Below the pieces are notes generated by a model, which ran no database searches, was not told the DNA's origin, and saw nothing but the letters and a program-made list of their open reading frames with translations. DNA of 64,000 nucleotides from Mytilus edulis (taxonomy: Eukaryota; Mollusca; Bivalvia; Mytilida; Mytilidae): NCBI RefSeq assembly GCF_963676685.1, contig NC_092344.1, positions 44,228,830 through 44,292,829 on the forward strand. The letters run 5' to 3'. This document shows, one piece after another, positions 62,093-64,000 of this stretch (within the stretch, counting starts at the first letter, position 1; every line of letters starts with the position of its first letter). The translations under genes were made by a program, and so were the position numbers.

Positions 62093-63777
62093 ATGACAAC
62101 GATGGAAGGAAAATTCAACTTGCATTTTGTTGTTGCTATATTTATAATTGCTAATCCTGGAGGTAGGTCAAAGACAGATGGAAATTGAACCATATTTTTG
62201 TTTGTTAGCTAAGCACCATGTATATATCTTCTATGTTTCAGGTTATAGTGTATAATTTAGAATGCACAAAACGGCAAACTGAAATTAATATATTACTTCT
62301 CTTTAAGAAAAGAGATATGACAGTACAAAATGAGGAAGAAAAAAAATCAATCACCAGGATTATCCTATACACGGATCTGACTGGTCGATATTTATTTTTG
62401 ATTAAAAGTCTCTGTAGTGTATAGCTTACCCGTACAACAACGAAACCAATATGACTATATGGCAAAGTTTGTATGTTACTGTCTTAGAAATGATACAATT
62501 CTGGTTGATTTAAGGTAGGACTATGGGCTGGTAGCAGAGCAAACTCAGTATACAATTAAAAATAAATATAATGAAAGGTTGTTTATCTGATAAAAAGCCT
62601 TATGTCATTTTTGGGATTATCATAATCATAGAAACATTAGCAATTCACGAAAACCACACACAAAATCCGTACTATTTTCCCATTTTTTATATATATAGGT
62701 GCCGAACTTTTCCCATTTGTACGAAAAATGCATATCACCATTCGTACACATTTGAAAATATAAATTATAGTGAGACCTAACTTTCAAATGAATTTTTATT
62801 CCACTGATTTCATTGTTTTTCAGCTGTCGGAGCTCATTTATGCTCAGCAATAACCAACATTGACTGTCGGCACCCTAGCTTAAATGCAAGAGGTAGGATT
62901 ATGACACATATGTTAAGATAGGTAAATAAATCGAATATAACTCGATAAGCATATAAAGATATGACAGTTGTTTTCCAATCATTTGATTTGTTTGAGTACT
63001 ATTCTACCATTTGTTACAGTGACTTGACTGTTAGTGTTGCTATTCACCAATTGCAACTCATTCAAAATTTTGACCAAATTGCAATTTGTTTTATTAAATC
63101 AAATTGTTCAACTGGTCAAAAATTTGAACAAACTGTTCAGCCAAAATGTGAAAGTGCAAAGTGATAAAATAAATCATACTTACAATCCTATAAGTCTGTA
63201 ACTCCACTGTATTGATGTAATTCCTAAATCAGTCTATCAATCTGTATAGTTATATTACAGCCATTACCATACTAAAGGTGAACTGTTTTATTTTGAATTG
63301 CTATAAAAATGTCAAAACTAAGCTTTTATAGAGTTTTTCTTTCGAAAAGTATTCTATATTTATAAGTATCACACATTATGCGAATTTTGCAATTGGGTCA
63401 AAATATTGAATGAGTTGCAATTGGTGAATAGCAACACTAACAGTCAAGTCACTGTAACAAACTTTCTGTTTTGAATTTTCCTGAGCGTTCGGCATTTTTA
63501 TCAATTCACTTTTTATAACTATAAAATCATTCTTATTGTAGTGTGTTTCTGCAGATGTTTGAATGTTAAAATCAACAGAGAATATTTGGAAGTTACATTC
63601 TCACCTTGTGAAAAACTTTTGCAAAAGTGTATTTTCTATAAACTATGGTTTGAAATTTGGTTTCAAGATGAAGAGGAACAATTCATAGGCAGTACAGAGG
63701 TCTACATTAATCATAAAATTGAAAACAGATCAGAGGTAATTTACATGACCGTGTTTGGGAATCAACAACCTAAGTAA
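62093..63777 (+). CDS. Secreted cysteine-rich protein of unknown family; three exons
   Basis: Exons 62093-62162, 62824-62892 and 63542-63777; GT-AG junctions, all phase 1, total 375 nt and 124 residues. TAA stands in frame immediately before the ATG at 62093; a second ATG at 62102 would also keep the signal peptide. Residues 10-23 are strongly hydrophobic, followed by small residues before a His, which fits a signal peptide cut near residue 27. The mature part has seven cysteines, at about 30, 38, 48, 50, 52, 69 and 76, with the dense CFCRC motif at 48-52, and a cysteine-free, Glu- and aromatic-rich C-terminal half. One exon for the signal peptide and phase-1 introns are common in secreted bivalve peptides. 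I do not recognise the family. An odd number of cysteines could mean a dimer or a misjudged splice site. A possible AATAAA lies at 63973-63978. Confidence 0.75.
63010..63461. mobile_element. Foldback MITE of about 450 bp in intron 2 of the secreted-protein gene
   Basis: Arms 63010-63084 and 63387-63461 are complementary with only a few differences, running outward-in TTTGTTACAGTGACTTGACT, GTTAGTGTTGCTATTCACCA, ATTGCAACTCATTCAA. The loop is about 300 bp and non-coding. Confidence 0.88.
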
Positions 63778-63910
63778 AAGTGATTTTGGGTTGCTCTTAT
63801 AAAAATAACTGAAGATAACACTGAGTGATCAAAACTCCGCTCTGATTATTTTGCCAAAGTTAAACTTATTTCAAACAATTCCAACTTGTGTAAACGTTTA
63901 TTATATTTAA

Positions 63911-64000
63911 ATGACCATGTTAATGATAATTCATATCAACATAGAAGTGCTGACTAGTAATAATGTGCCAGTAATAAATTAATTTGCTTAAACAGATTTT
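63911..64000 (+). repeat. Truncated copy of the 61464 repeat plus possible poly(A) signal
   Basis: 63911-63960 (AAATGACCATGTTAATGATA, then 'catatcaacatagaagtgctgac') resembles 61641-61685. AATAAA at 63973-63978 could end the secreted-protein transcript. Confidence 0.5.

Overview
The window looks like nuclear DNA of a bivalve mollusc, most likely a Mytilus-type mussel. It is AT-rich, its genes are split by GT-AG introns, and most of its length is bivalve-style dispersed repeats: tRNA-derived SINEs, MITEs, foldback elements, and elements with tandem cores next to (ACGG)n-like tracts. The species call is inference from repeat style and protein similarity.

Layout. Positions 1-2903 hold a compact intronless protein kinase gene (976-1713, minus strand) between two apparently identical 843-bp direct repeats. 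These repeats carry about ten copies of a GTTTACCGT(AAC) motif. The kinase has a TATA box about 56 bp before its ATG. A 28-position hairpin followed by a T10 run starts 7 bases after its stop codon, which resembles an intrinsic or viral-style terminator. From 4256 to 9427 the sequence is dispersed and tandem repeats.

From 10548 to 26805 (minus strand) lies a complete SFMBT-type Polycomb gene. I reconstruct 15 phase-consistent coding exons encoding 1230 residues: a long disordered N-terminus, four MBT repeats, a SLED domain, a basic linker and a SAM domain. They include a 41-nt microexon. One exon's splice donor has been amplified into a 16-unit minisatellite. The introns carry several MITEs, a hAT-like element and pearl-like tandem elements.

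From 26827 to 40058 is repeat-rich sequence with a broken LINE reverse transcriptase remnant (28718-29799), three SINE copies, a tRNA-like unit and a perfect 20-bp-arm palindrome. From 40059 to 49279 (plus strand) is a complete seven-exon STIMATE/TMEM110 gene (289 residues), an ER membrane activator of STIM1 calcium signalling. SFMBT1 and STIMATE are also neighbours in human 3p21.1, so this may be ancient microsynteny.

From 49280 to 62092 there is a long probable 3' UTR, then AT-rich DNA with MITEs (two with visible target-site duplications) and a 1.76-kb foldback element. From 62093 to 63777 (plus strand) a three-exon gene encodes a 124-residue secreted cysteine-rich protein that I do not recognise. 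Its second intron contains another foldback element. No CRISPR, rRNA or bacterial operon structure is present.
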